Notes under the pieces: generated by a model
Told to the model about the DNA's origin: nothing
Seen by the model: only the letters and a program-made list of their open reading frames with translations
The model's database searches: none
Source of the DNA: Isochrysis galbana
Lineage: Eukaryota > Haptophyta > Isochrysidales > Isochrysidaceae
Direction: 5' to 3'
Assembly: GCA_018136815.1 (NCBI GenBank)
Contig: CM030938.1
Span: 4,293,448 to 4,357,447, forward strand
Length of the DNA: 64,000 nt
Shown here: positions 7,861 through 19,136 of the stretch, piece after piece
Numbering within the stretch: position 1 is the first letter of the stretch
How the letters are laid out: every line of letters starts with the position of its first letter
Made by a program: the position numbers and the translations under genes

Positions 7861-10076
7861 ACGGGGACCAGAAATGGTCCAACGTCACGCTCGAAACCGC
7901 TGACGAAATAAGAGCGCAAGCTCTAGCCGGACGAAACGCCGACGAGGAATCCGACCTCGCCGCTGCCGTCCGAGCGCCGATCGAGTTCGTGGAAGCCAAA
8001 GGCATCCGCGCCGAAGAGCTAGCCTCATTAGTTCGAAGACCCAAGACAGAAGCCCAAGCCCGTCTCGAGAAAGATTGGGAAAAGATGTCCGACCACCCGA
8101 GGCACCCCACCGACAAGAGAGGCCTGGGCTACACTAGTCCCAAGCTATCACCCTGTACCGCTACCAACGAGGACGACCCCTCTAGGCCCCCTGCCACGAT
8201 AGCGGCAGTCGGAGTACCCGAAGAGACGACGACCAGTTTGACGACGAATTCACCCGAGCAACGACGCTGGCGACCAACCCCGTCCCTGTCCGACACCATT
8301 GCACACGTGACCGCGCACCGGCCGGAGAGCGTCGTGGATACCCTACCATCTGCCTACCCAAGGCATTGTCTATATGTTCGAGATCTAATGGTCTGCCGCT
8401 CCGGCGAGGCTGCCGGCAAAGAAGGAGTAATCTTAGCCGACTCCGCCCTCACGGTCAACAGCACACTCGCTGACACCGGAGCTGGCCCGTCGGTCGTGAC
8501 CACTTCCCTCTTGTCCAGCCTACCCAACGACGCATGCGTCGAGCGGCTGCCGCAAGCCGTAGTGACACCGCTCCATGGCCCAGACGGCCTACCTCTTATC
8601 ACGCGAGGCAAGGCTCGAATCGTTTTCTCCGTCGGTGGATTTCTCTTTCGTCATACGTTCATGGTGATTGAAGGCAACCCGATGCTACTGCTCGGGAACG
8701 ACTTCTTAGCTACGCACGCCGCTTCGATTCAGCTCGCCTCCGACAGCGCGGACGGCTCTATCACCCTCGGTGCCCCATCCACGGTGGCTCCTCTTGAGGT
8801 TAATGGCAGTCCAAGCCCCGACGCTCCGCCGATCTTTCGCGTCTCGACGTCACCGATAGCGGTGGTCCCTGTCAGCATGACTTGTGCACAGGTCTGTCCG
8901 ACCTCCGCGAACCCAATCACGACTGACTTCTTCCGAGGGCCGCAAGCCGCCGAAAACGACAACCAGCTAGTCTCCGAGCCGCTCTTCAACACGGCCGATG
9001 AGTTTGCCGCCAAAGCGCCGGCGTCTTGTGGCTCCGAGTACCTCCTATATACCCATGAACCTATCACGATCCCGGCCTATCATCGGGCGACGTTTCACGT
9101 CCGAATTCCGCTAGCTCTTCGAGAACACGAAGACTGCGCCATGCTCGTGGACCGACTCCCTACACGCGAGACTATTGACAGCTCTCCGCTCGTCATCCCT
9201 CAAGTAGAGAGGCCGAAATCCGACCACACCATCGCGGTTACGGTGGCCAATACTGACCCCAAACCACTACACCTTCCGTCGTTCCATCCTGTAGCTTCGC
9301 TACAGGTTCGATTCAAGATTCACGCTGGAACTTATCACCGCGTCGGTGACAATAACTCGCCGGATGTGATTGAGTCGCTCAACGAGGACCAACGCAAGCT
9401 CCTCGAGGCAGCCAAGATCGACCCCGAGGGCCGTCTCTCGATGCCCCAACGTGAACAAGTTCGTCGTCTACTGGCCCGACGTATCGCTGCTTTCGCAATT
9501 GACCCGACTAACCCGAATCACACTCACGTGATGGAGGTAGAGCTACCGCTCAACCCCGGAGCCGAAGCTCACCGTCACGCACCGTCTAGAGTTGGACGAG
9601 AGGGTGAGAAGATCATAGAGGACGAAGTTTGCAAGATGGAGTCCGCGGGCATCATTAGGAAATCAAATTCGTCGTGGGCCTCTCGAGTCGTGTTAGTCAC
9701 TAAGAAGGATGGCTCCGTACGTTTCTGCGTAGATTATCGCGACGTCAACTCCAAGCTTCGTCTAGAGGACAGCCCTCTTCCCCTCACGGTAGAAGCCATC
9801 GACCGATTGTCGTCCGGTCAAGGCAACCTCGATTCTCTATTCCTTTGCACCATGGACCTGGCATCTGGTTTCTGGGGTATACCGATCAAAGAATCCGATA
9901 AACATATCACCGCGTTCACTACTCATCGCGGCAAGTACGAGTTCAATTACTTGCCTTTCGGTGTTCAATCCGGTCCCTCGTATATGTGCCGCCTCATGGA
10001 CGCCGTTCTCGGTGGCTGGCATGGGAGATTTGTATGCCATACTTGGATGATGTCGGCGCCTGGTCGACAGGTGTAG
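7602..10076 (+). CDS. Pol N-terminal part: aspartic protease and reverse transcriptase
   Basis: The frame opens at 7602 inside the methyltransferase ORF and closes at TAG 10074-10076; no clear ATG is needed if it is made as a fusion. A basic linker is followed by a retropepsin-type protease with the active-site DTGAGPS motif near 8476 and a hydrophobic LLLGNDFL strand near 8690. The reverse transcriptase fingers and palm begin near 9530 (VVLVTKKDGSVRFCVDYRD, MDLASGFWGI, FNYLPFGVQSGPSYM). The frame is lost just before the catalytic YLDD, which is encoded at 10040-10051 in the -1 frame. Family role: polyprotein cleavage and cDNA synthesis. Confidence 0.85.
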   Translation, partial: EGRETSEVSSDPVVSRPATPESDNHEDQKETHDNHDNDTPLHASESTLHDPFSPWTAPPPARASSPRPTTPTTLRKRRQQWQSFGVNGDQKWSNVTLETADEIRAQALAGRNADEESDLAAAVRAPIEFVEAKGIRAEELASLVRRPKTEAQARLEKDWEKMSDHPRHPTDKRGLGYTSPKLSPCTATNEDDPSRPPATIAAVGVPEETTTSLTTNSPEQRRWRPTPSLSDTIAHVTAHRPESVVDTLPSAYPRHCLYVRDLMVCRSGEAAGKEGVILADSALTVNSTLADTGAGPSVVTTSLLSSLPNDACVERLPQAVVTPLHGPDGLPLITRGKARIVFSVGGFLFRHTFMVIEGNPMLLLGNDFLATHAASIQLASDSADGSITLGAPSTVAPLEVNGSPSPDAPPIFRVSTSPIAVVPVSMTCAQVCPTSANPITTDFFRGPQAAENDNQLVSEPLFNTADEFAAKAPASCGSEYLLYTHEPITIPAYHRATFHVRIPLALREHEDCAMLVDRLPTRETIDSSPLVIPQVERPKSDHTIAVTVANTDPKPLHLPSFHPVASLQVRFKIHAGTYHRVGDNNSPDVIESLNEDQRKLLEAAKIDPEGRLSMPQREQVRRLLARRIAAFAIDPTNPNHTHVMEVELPLNPGAEAHRHAPSRVGREGEKIIEDEVCKMESAGIIRKSNSSWASRVVLVTKKDGSVRFCVDYRDVNSKLRLEDSPLPLTVEAIDRLSSGQGNLDSLFLCTMDLASGFWGIPIKESDKHITAFTTHRGKYEFNYLPFGVQSGPSYMCRLMDAVLGGWHGRFVCHTWMMSAPGRQV

Positions 10077-11700
10077 GTGACTCGCTGCAGGCCAGGGAAG
10101 AGTCGTCATTCCAACAATGTTACACCGTCTTGATCTTGTCTTGGAACGTCTCATCTGGGCGGGCCTCACTTGCAAGATGTCGAAATGCGTTTTCTTTGCC
10201 ACCTCGGCTGAATATCTCGGCCACGTTGTTTCGCGTGAAGGTCTTCGGATGGATCCCAAGAAAGTGGAAGCTGTCTCGAAAATCGACCCAACCCAAATCA
10301 ACTCGATCGAAGCCGTCCGTTCGTTCCTTGGATTGTGCTCCTACTACCGCCGTTTCATCCGTCGTTTTGCGATCCGTGCGGCGCCGTTAACCGCTCTCAC
10401 GCGGAAAGGGTGCGACGTCCCGGTCGAGTCGCAAACAGAAGCCTGTCGACAGGCTATCGAAGATCTCAAGCAAGCTATCTGTGAAGAACCCGTACTTGCA
10501 CCTCCTCGAGACGACCGTCCTTTCCTCGTTAAAACCGACGGTGCTAGCAAGCTCGGCATCGCCGGCGTCCTCGCCCAAAAAGACGACGAAGGGAGAGAGC
10601 GCGTCGTTGCATACTACGGTCGTAGCTTGAGTCCGGCTGAGCGCCATTGGACAGTCACTGAAATCGAACTTCTAGCAGCGCTAGAATCGATCCGAAATTG
10701 GAGGCCTTATCTTTGGGGTCGCCACTTCACCCTCGTCGTAGACCATTCAGCTTTGCGCTGGCTTCACACGATGAAAGATCAAGTCACCGGTGGTCCAGCC
10801 TCGCGCCTCATGCGATGGGTCCTAAAGCTAGCCGAATATAGATTCGACGTCGTGCACAAACCTGGAGTCACTCACTGGGACGCCGACGGCTTATCCCGCT
10901 TAGTTGCTCTCGAGCCTGATCACGATCCTCTCCATCTCGAGGAGAGTGACGCCCATTCTTTCGATTCTTCTGAAATTCACGACATAGTCGCCGCCGCGGT
11001 TACTTCATCCACCCTCACCGCTCGCCGCCAACAAGCAAGCGATAGGCTCGCTCGTCAAGCATCGGAATCTTCGGAGTCGATTACCTCCTCGTATCTCGAT
11101 GTGGGCGTGCCTCATGCCGACGAATTACGTCAAGCGCTCTCTACCGACGATCTCGCCAGCTCGATCCTTTCTGAAGTCGAGTCGATCCTTCCGAAAGCTT
11201 CCTCTTCGATTGACTCTAGCTCGTCGTCGAAGAAAAGTTCCCGATTCCTCCTTCGCGATGGCCTACTCTACTACCGCTCCTCAGAAGCGGAAGAGGCTCC
11301 TCTTCGTTTATACATTCCGGAGTCCCTTCGTGACACGTACCTCCGCGCCTACCATGACCACCTTGGTCACCCAGGTGCGACAAGGATGACTACCCTACTT
11401 CGTTCTCGAGTTACTGGCCTGGCATGTCCGCCTCTGTATCGGAATACGTTCGAGAGTGCCATGAATGCACTCTTGGCAAACCGTTACCGCGACCGCTCGC
11501 CCATCCATCCGGTCTTTCCATCGGATCTATCCTTTCGACGTCGTCTATTGCGATATTCTTTCGATGGCGCCCACCACGATTTCGTATCCGGCCGCTCCGG
11601 TTTTGACAAGCTGATTGTTTTCGTCGATTCTCTCTCTCGTTGGATTGAAGCTGAGCCTTGCAACGGTAACCCCTCGTCCGCAAATGTCTGACGTCTTCAT
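10034..11700 (+). pseudogene. Pol middle part: RT core, RNase H, integrase zinc domain and start of the catalytic core (frameshifted)
   Basis: YLDD sits in one frame (10034-10110). The RT thumb and connection follow in another (from 10117, ERLIWAGLTCKMSKC, FLGLCSYYRRF). RNase H is clear (VKTDGASKLGIAGVLAQ, LLAALESIRNWRPYLWG, HKPGVTHWDADGLSR). The integrase HHCC domain begins YHDHLGHPGATRM and continues as ECHECTLGK in a different frame at 11424. The first catalytic Asp (VYCDILSM, about 11540) and the following strand lie in two more frames. No single product can be made from this stretch as it stands. Confidence 0.85.
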
Positions 11701-12717
11701 GCGTCTCATCGTATCTCGTTATGGAGTCCCTCGCCAACTTCGAACCGACGCCGGCTCGAATCTTTGCTCTCGATTAGTGGACCTAATTCTCAAAGCGACC
11801 GGCACGGACTTGAGCACTACTGAAGCCTATCGCCACGAAGGCGTAGGGCTAGTGAAAGAGCTCAACAAACTCTCCTCACGATGACTCGAGTCTCCAATGA
11901 AGGCGGCGCCCATTGGGTCGACACCTTCCGTTTCTTCTCATGTCTATGCGAGCGACCGCCGGTCGCGTCGTACCCAAGTCACCCGCGGCTATCTTGTTTG
12001 GTCGGGAGCTTCGTCTTCCAGCTCAACTTGCTGACCCTGCTCCTGTTCTTGAGTTGCTTCCATCTAGGCCTCCGTCCGATGCCGTCACTTACGCCACCGA
12101 GCTCAATAAGAAGCTTCTCGAGTCGTGGCGTTCCGCCCTCGAAAGTACTCAAGAAGCCCAACGCGAATCGATGCGCTCCGCCTCTCAAAAGTCTAAACTC
12201 GGTGTCACCTTCAAACAGGAGACAGAGTTTGTCGTCGAATCCCTGGCCACGCCAACAAACTTCAATATCTCTACTCCGGTCCTTACCGAGTAGAAGAAGC
12301 CATCTCGGCCACTCGCTACCGTCTACGCGATCTCGAAAATCGTCAAGTCAAGGATGAAGTTCACATTTCCAATCTTCGTCCGTACTTCACCGTCACCGAT
12401 TCGTCTCCGCTCGCTGAAGATGAGTACTTGGTCGAAGAGTTACTCGATCGCAAGGGCGATGGAGTTTCATTCAAGTATCTCGTCAAATGGCGCGGCTATC
12501 CTCGTTCTGAAGCTACTTGGGAGTCTCGAATTGAGTTGCTTCGGCGTTGTGCTGATCTAGTTGAGTCGTACGACACCACTTTCGACCGCCGTCCGGTTCA
12601 ACCCCAAGCTCACTCCGCTGTAGACTCCTCTTCAAGTCCAAGCTCAAGTTCCCAATCCAATCAAGTTATTCCACGTCGAATTCAAGAGACAAGTCGTACT
12701 CCTCTGATCTGCCTTCG
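11615..12717 (+). pseudogene. Pol C-terminal part: integrase core, tail and chromodomain (frameshifted)
   Basis: The integrase core resumes at 11690 with LRTDAGSN (second catalytic Asp). The GPY-type tail follows at 12200-12420 (GPYRVEEAISATRYRLRDLE). The chromodomain at about 12420-12560 reads EEYLVEELLDRKGDG-like and KYLVKWRGYPRSEATWE, with the aromatic cage and the EATWE motif typical of chromoviruses. Frame breaks occur near 11690, 11885 and 12215; the related copy at 63.0-63.5 kb is in frame across the last site and confirms it. Chromodomains of this kind steer integration toward marked chromatin. The sequence enters the gap at 12718. Confidence 0.8.
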
Positions 12718-12817
12718 NNNNNNNNNNNNNNNNNNNNNNNNNNNNNNNNNNNNNNNNNNNNNNNNNNNNNNNNNNNNNNNNNNNNNNNNNNNNNNNNNNN
12801 NNNNNNNNNNNNNNNNN
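12718..12817. other. Assembly gap (100 N)
   Basis: Exactly 100 N, the usual scaffold placeholder, so the true distance is unknown. It removes the 3' end of the Gypsy element and whatever lies upstream of the Popeye gene. Confidence 0.98.
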
Positions 12818-12920
12818 ATCTCTCTCTCTCTCTCTCCCCCCCCCTCCCCCCCCTCTCCCTCTCTCCCTCTCTCTCCCTCTCTCCCTCTCTCTCCCTCTCT
12901 CTCTCTCTCCCTCCCTCCCC
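12818..12920. repeat. CT/C-rich low-complexity tract
   Basis: Nearly pure pyrimidine on the plus strand, 5' of the Popeye gene. Similar tracts lie near most gene starts in this window. Its adjacency to the gap suggests the gap arose from unassembled simple repeat. Confidence 0.9.
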
Positions 12921-13103
12921 CCTCTCTGCGCTCCCCCCTTGCGCTCCCTCGCGCTCCAGCACTACTTCCCTCACTTCGAGTGAGCCGGCGCCTCTCTCTC
13001 TCTTCATCCCGCTAGGCTTCCCTTGGCTTCCCTCGGCTCCCTGGACTCGCTGATCTCCCTCAGCTCCCCGGGTGCTGCAGGCGGGGCTGGGACCCTGGGC
13101 TTG

Positions 13104-16100
13104 ATGCGCTCTGTGCGGCGTGCCAGTGCTGCACGGCAGGTGGGCGCACCACTCGGCTTGATTGGCTCACTGGACTCAGTGTGCGTGCCGCCAATCCTCA
13201 GCCGTTCGATGCGGTCCATTGCGCCCATGAGCGCCGTGAGCCCGCTCGGCGCTCTTGCCGCATTGTGCTTGCGCCATTCGCTAAGGCCCATGGGCTCGGT
13301 CGGCCCACTCCGTTGTCTTCGAGTTCCTAGCGGCTGCGATGTGAGCCGCAGCGCCCGAGTTCAGCCACCCTTTCCTGCGTTTGGATCGACCCTTGCCAGC
13401 CAAGCGCGCCTACATCACGCCGGTCTCCTGCTCGATAGCTATTTTCCTCGGGCCTCATACTTGAGCGCCGGCCGCCGTGCGCTCAGTACCCGCGTGGAGC
13501 CTTCTCTCTCTTCCTCATCGCTCGGAGAGTGGATGCGCCGACGCCGGCAGATTCCGCTTCTTGGACGCCTCTCGCCGTCAGAAGCGTGCGGCCATGCAGC
13601 CTTCTTTCTCTCTGGCACGGCCTTCCTCGAGCCGGAGATCCTCCAGCTGCGCGTGCTCTCTGTCTTTGCGGGCGCGGCCACTCTTCTCTTTACCTACTTC
13701 CACCCCATTGGCTCACCGCTCTGGCTCCCATTTCGATGGAATATTGTCTTCATGCTTATCAATTCGATCTACATCTACCGCATCCTCTCGGAGCGCGAGA
13801 GCGCGGAGCGCCTGCCACGCCAGGCGCTCGAGCTGTGGGAGACCACATTCGCACCACATGGACTTGCCAAGGTTGAGTTTGCGCGGCTGCTCCAGCTGGG
13901 CACGTGGACGACGCTCCGGCAAGGCGCGGTGCTCCAGGAGGAGGGAAAGCCCTCCAACTCGCTCTTCCTCATTGTGCACGGTGGCGTCGACGTCTCGGTT
14001 CGGGGCGATCGCATCCATTCTCTCGGCGAAGGCCAGGCGCGCCGCCGCCCATCTCAGCTCGTGCCTTGCCGTTTGCCCGCGCCCTGCCGTTTGCCCGCGC
14101 CCTGCCGTTTGCCCGCGCCCAGCCATTTGCTCGGGCCACTAGGCGATTGAGCACCACCCTTCTCTCGCGTTGCTCGCCCTCCAGTTTATTGGAGACATGG
14201 GCCTGTCCAACGGCATCCACCTGCGCAACCCGGTGATGGGCGTGGCACATGTTGAGACTAACCAGCAGACCACGGTGTTGGTGTGGAGGCGGCAGGTGCG
14301 TGCTCCAGTAGAGCCCGGTCAGACACCGCCATTGCTGTGCGGCTCACACTCCCTCTCTGCTGCTCTTTGCCCTCTCCTCACTTTGCAGCTACTCTCGGAC
14401 GCAATGCTCGACAACAATGAACTCTGTCGCGCCTTTACTGCCGCGCTGACTGCTGACGTCGTGCGTAAAGCACAGGATCGGGAGGGTGCGAAGGGGAAGG
14501 GCGCCGCACTCCATGCTTTGCAGGTTGACCAGCTCATGAATGCAAGGTATGAAGCCTCGTACTTCGGCTCGAGCACCGCCTTTCTATGTCCCCCACCAAG
14601 CTTCCCCACACGTCATGCGAACTGCAACAGGTATGCCTCGATTCTCCAGGCCATGCTATCAGGCGCATCCCACGTCGGCGATGACGACAAGGTGCGTCGA
14701 GGACCGACCACCACTGGCGGATCATGGCGGTGGCGGCAGTATCCTCAACACACTGTGGAGGATTGGGCACGAGAGCAGGGAAGGGGACGCGGGGCACGGG
14801 GTGGGTTTCGACCTCTTGCGGCTGGAGACGATGGCCGGACGGGCTATGCCTTCAGCTATGAACGCACGATGTCTTCACCTCACGTTCGCGCCCACAAACC
14901 TGCTCTTGATGGCGCACGCTCCACGCGTTTGGCAGGACCAGCTGCGGTCATACCGGCGTCTATATAATATCCGCGACTCGGCGCACCAGGAGGTGCTCGC
15001 CACCACAGCCCGTGACCACGGTGGCGTTCGCCGGTGCCCACCAGGGCGGAACGGACGCGCTGCGGCTACTGTGCCGCCTAGAAGTGTAGCCGCACTGGTT
15101 GCCGACGCACGTTTGACGCCGCAGTCTTGGCTACCGAGCTTACGACAGCCCTTTCTTCACATCTGCTGTATTGCGCCGTGCAGGCGCTCAAAGAGCTCGG
15201 CTGGTCCGTTGCCGACTTCAACGCTGGCTACCGCAGCATGAGCCCACCGGCACAGCGCTTAGTTACGAGCGCGGCCTCTGCTCAGCAGCGGACTGATCAG
15301 CTAGAGGGGGCAGTGCACACGAAGGAGGAGTCCACCTTGGGGACTATCGGTGGTGTCTTTGGCGAGAGCGAGGCTGGTACTGCGGGCAACAGCCCCAATG
15401 GTCACACGCGCGACGGCAACGTAATCACTAGCGGCGAGCATAGCTCAAGCGGGGCGGGCGCTTGTACTGTGGGCGGAGTTCGTCACAACTCGCGCATCAC
15501 GCATGCTCAGAGGCGACAGTCCGTGCGCGATGCGGCCGCTTCGACTGCCGCCTCGGCTGCCTCAACCGCCTCGACCGCCGCCTCCTCTGCATTGGCCCGG
15601 CTCAAGCGGCACACCTCCATCGGCGCTTGGAGCCAAGACGACGAGCCGCTCACCATGTGGGATGGTCGCAAGGAGAAGGTAGCCGCGGTGCAAGAGCGAC
15701 TCAACATCTTTTTCGGAACACAGGTACCACGTACACAGATCACCTGTAGGCGGCGCGTGAAGGTTTGGGTTAGGGTGAGGGAGGCAGCAGTGACGCCAGT
15801 GGTTTGGAGGCCTCGCGGACAGATGCCGCCCGTGGGGCCGATGGCTTGTTGTCATACCGCTTTCGGTTTCATGATGCCAGATACAATTATGGCAATGCCC
15901 AAGTCCAGTGTGACCACCTCCTCCTGTGGCCCGCTTGCTCGGCAGGCACTCTCGGTCGACGGAGAATTCGGTCCTCTTACACAGCAAGCGGTGGAGCTTT
16001 TTCAGGCCCAATGCGGCTTGCGCGTCTGCGGCCGCGTCGGTCCGTCAACCTGGTCCGCGCTGCGTCAGCAAGTGAGCATGCACGTCCTCACAATAGCTGT

Positions 16101-17908
16101 TGCTTCGGTCGGGGCCGTCCGATCACCTCTCTGTTTGACGGGCCTGGTCCCCACACCGATCCTGCATCATGCAGCACCGCTCCAAATTGGAGTCCGAGCA
16201 GCTTCTCAACGTGGTTCGCAGCTTTGAGGACCGCTACGTCGAACTCGACGTCGCCATGCTCCAGCGGCGCTTGCAGGTGCTAAGGCAGCCCGAGCTTCCA
16301 ACGCGCTAACGCGAGCCGATGAAGCTCCATTCCGCTCTGCTTGAGCAGGCCGAGCCGCGACCTCATGGCGTTGACGCACCTCCTTGGTGAGAAAACTCGC
16401 TTAGCCCTGAGGTTCATCCGTTTGCTCCCACCAGGCCGTCCTAGGTCCCGACGTCGTCGCCGCCGACGGCGTATACGGGCCGCGTACTAGGCGTGCTGTT
16501 CAGCGATTCCTCCGGCATGCGCGTGGTGGCGGAAGCGGCGAGGAAGTAGCGGATGCCGAACTCGGCGACTCCGAGCTCGAGCTTGAGCCTGACGTGCTTG
16601 ACGACGCAGCGCAGGTAAGCGAGGCCAGCCGCTTCACTTACATGTATGCGATTAGACACCACTGCCGAGCTCTACCACAATGCACTCGCATAACCTCACT
16701 CCTGTTTCATCCGAATCCCGTCGCCCATATCCGTGCACCTTCCTGGTGTAGGCTACCCTGCGCGAGCTTCACTTGTCGAAACTCGAGGCCGAGTCGCTCG
16801 CGGCCGCATCGTCTGCCGCCGAGACTGTTGCTAATGCAAATATCAAGGTCCTGCAGCTATCGCTCCGACAGGTGCGATCCAGGAAACCTCTCACTCTCGC
16901 TTTACCCTCGAACGCTAAGCAGGCAGATGGGTCGCGCCCTTTTTGTTCTACCACCTGCACTCCCTTGCCTGTGCGGGCGTCGGCCACACTTCCATTGCTA
17001 CTTGCGCGTTGTTGGTCGCTCGTCTATACGGATAGCGATAAATCCGGATCTTATATCCTCGTCCATCTCGTCTTCATTTCCTATACTCCAAGTAACGCCT
17101 CCCCCATTACCTCGAAGGTGTTACCTCGGGATGTCGGCGTGGTGGTGGATGGCGTATACGGCCCACGCACGCGTGCGGCAATCACTCTCTTCCAGGTGGG
17201 CGGTCTTGAACCGTGTGTAACTACTTGCCACCTAATCCTAGTCTCCTCACCATGATGTTGAGTGGCCTCCTTGAAGGCATTGCTGCGATGGGGCGATCGG
17301 CGGTTTTACGGCGGGGCGCTGATATTAGCCGCGCCGTTACAAGTGTGCGCGGGGCTGCGTACCTTCAACTACGCCCTGGTCAGCACCGGCTCCACCTTGG
17401 CAATCACCCTTTCTTGGTGTCCTCTGCTGATTCGTCATCGCTCACCGCGCCGCCTCGCCCGAACCCTTGCTGCCCATCACTTGCAGGAGACTTATGGATT
17501 ACCCGTCGACGGCGAAGTCGGGCAGCAACTACACACCGTCATGTCAGTGCTCCGCAAAGGCAACAACGAGCAGAGGTGGGCCACGCGCCTCTAGCCACTC
17601 TGTCTCTCAACGAGCGACGCAACTGGCTCCCACGAACTTGCGCTTGCCGAATAGTGATGCAGGATGATTCGCTACCGGGATCTTTAGTGCGGCGGTCCCG
17701 CATGCTCCCATGGCCCCGAGGGTACACACGACATCTCCGAGGCTACATAAGGCGCCATGTCACTGATGCCCCCCTTGATGTCGCTGCCACACGTAGGCAA
17801 GCTGTGTGCCGCGAGTTTCAGCGTCTTAAAGAGGAAGATCGGTTGGTCGCGGAGCGAGAGCGCGACCTTGAAGAGAGCGCAGGCCGCGCTGCGGACACGA
17901 ATTTCTAG
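13104..17908 (+). CDS. Popeye-type membrane/cNMP-binding protein with peptidoglycan-binding-like repeats (13 exons)
   Basis: Exons: 13104-14036, 14185-14295, 14399 region start 14389-14546, 14631-14691, 14936-14992, 15184-15723, 15946-16071, 16175-16276, 16435-16614, 16752-16871, 17118-17195, 17487-17575, 17797-17908; all joins keep frame, total 888 residues. The first ATG after the gap is used; the real start may be upstream. Residues about 170-240 hold hydrophobic segments ending in PFRWNIVFMLINSIYIYRI. A cyclic-nucleotide-binding-like Popeye fold follows (LQEEGKPSNSLFLIVHGGVD ... FIGDMG), then a helical region (YRRLYNIRDSAHQE, ALKELGW). After that come PG_binding_1-like modules: VDGEFGPLTQQAVELFQ, ADGVYGPRTRRAVQRFL, VDGVYGPRTRAAITLFQ and VDGEVGQQLHTVMSVL, separated by coiled coils. 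Popeye proteins bind cAMP in membranes; what the repeats bind is unknown. The first intron starts with GC. Confidence 0.85.
14064..14135 (+). repeat. 18-bp minisatellite, four copies, inside intron 1 of the Popeye gene
   Basis: Four near-identical units of CCCTGCCGTTTGCCCGCG in tandem, the last one diverged. It sits 27 bases after a GC donor site. It does not reach either splice site. Confidence 0.85.
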
Positions 17909-18410
17909 AGCCCACCGTCCGTGAGCGTCGGCACTTCAGCTGAACTCAGCCATGTCCTTTGATGCTGCCAACCCTATGCATCCCAATAAAAATCAGCGTG
18001 ACCACGGATTGAAGTTGGCGATTTCAATTGTATGAGCCTAGCATCTGGCGCACAGGCGTGTGTCCATCACCACGCTGTCGCAACTAGAGCATAGCCGTGG
18101 GACAGCCCATCGAACATCAAGCTGAATTTTCAACTTCCCTTTCAGGCCACATAGGCGAAATGTAACATAGATGATTGTGAGGCCTGTGAGGCTCACATGG
18201 GAGAAAAGTCAGCTCATATTTTGTCAGTTCTCTATTAGAATGTAATTACAACTACTACGGAATTTAAAACCCACTACTTTCACGCAGCAAAGGTTCTACA
18301 CCTACACCCCCACTTCCCTGGGCGTGGGCTCCTCTCCTCCCTAGCCATCAGGCGCGACTCCCCTCGTGCACTACTTGGGGGTATAGGACAAAAGAAACTT
18401 TTGTTATCGT
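17909..18410. other. Intergenic, 3' of the Popeye gene
   Basis: Moderate GC with an AT-rich part around 18160-18270. It presumably holds the 3' UTR of the Popeye gene. I see no coding exon, RNA gene or repeat that matches elsewhere in the window. Confidence 0.4.
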
Positions 18411-19136
18411 TTGAACTATGGAGCCGTGCCGCGACCACTCCCGAGCCTCAGGCGATCCTCGCCTCTACGCCCCACCTGGGACGCCCGACGCCGCCCGAGA
18501 CCGAGACGGCTCGTTAGACAAGCCCTCTCAAACTCAAAGCTCAAAGCCCATCCAGCTCATCCACACCAAACGCGCGCGAGCGCGCGGGGTGGCGAGCACT
18601 GGCACCGAACAGGTTGCCACCATGGCTCAGATGCCCTCCTCATCCTCATGGTGGAAACCTCTACCATCAGTGCACCCAACATGGGAGGGCACTTCACAAC
18701 TATCAGTAAACTGATAGGGTCATGGAGCGCGCGCCGCCCCCCTCCCTCGCTGCCGCCCCCCTCCCTCGCTGCCGCGGCCCTCGCCGCTCGCCGCGATGGA
18801 CGAAGCCAAAGATGGACACGCCGTTGTCGCCGAAGCGACCGCGCCAAGATGACCCCCCTAGCCAGGTGGGCACAGGAGCCAACGGGCCGCGCCCGCGCAA
18901 CACCGAGAACATCAAGTCCACAGCCTGCATGCTGGCAACAGCCAGCATGCAGCACACCCACACCACACCCCACAGCCACACCAGCCACACCACACCAAAC
19001 GGACGCTCCACTAGGGTAGGCTTCCGGGCCGGGACCCCACACAGCCGTGGTACCGCCCTCGCGCTTTGGCGCGAAACACGAACTTGGGAAGAGGAGCGGT
19101 CTTATATCGACGATCCCCACAAACAAGCTCCGGGCA
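18411..19136 (+). repeat. Dispersed repeat with a short conserved ORF (copy 1)
   Basis: From 18705 the sequence ACTATCAGTAAAC...AGGGTCATGGAGCGC and the peptide MERAPPPSLA, then MDTPLSPKRPRQDDPPSQVG, reappear on the minus strand at 39060-38840 (MERTPPPSLA, MDTPLLPKRPRPDDTPSQVG). The upstream 18420-18700 part is open in two frames but has no match that I can see in copy 2. It may be a nonautonomous transposon or the first exon of a multicopy gene. Confidence 0.55.

Larger units (their letters stand above)
540..12717 (+). mobile_element. Ty3/Gypsy chromovirus-type LTR retrotransposon with a methyltransferase-like domain, decayed
   Basis: Order on the plus strand: leader (540-1792), gag (1793-4558), Ser/Pro linker (4559-5854), DNA methyltransferase-like frame (5368-7860), aspartic protease and reverse transcriptase (7602-10076), then RNase H, integrase and a chromodomain in several frames up to about 12600. 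Protease-RT-RNase H-integrase order plus a C-terminal chromodomain is diagnostic of Ty3/Gypsy chromoviruses. The 3' end and 3' LTR are lost in the 12718-12817 gap, so terminal repeats cannot be compared. The first 10 kb has very few interruptions, while the integrase region has many. Leader copies at 19.1-20.7 and 44.9-46.6 kb, and a chromodomain fragment at 63 kb, show that this family is dispersed in the genome. Confidence 0.9.

Noticed and set aside
540-12717. Integrated virus instead of a retrotransposon
   Set aside because: Domain order, chromodomain and dispersed truncated leaders fit a Ty3/Gypsy chromovirus; no envelope-type frame is seen.
14170-14967. Single continuous gene through 14170-14967
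   Set aside because: It reads through introns of the Popeye gene; the splice-joined version preserves the domain and the intron segments do not.
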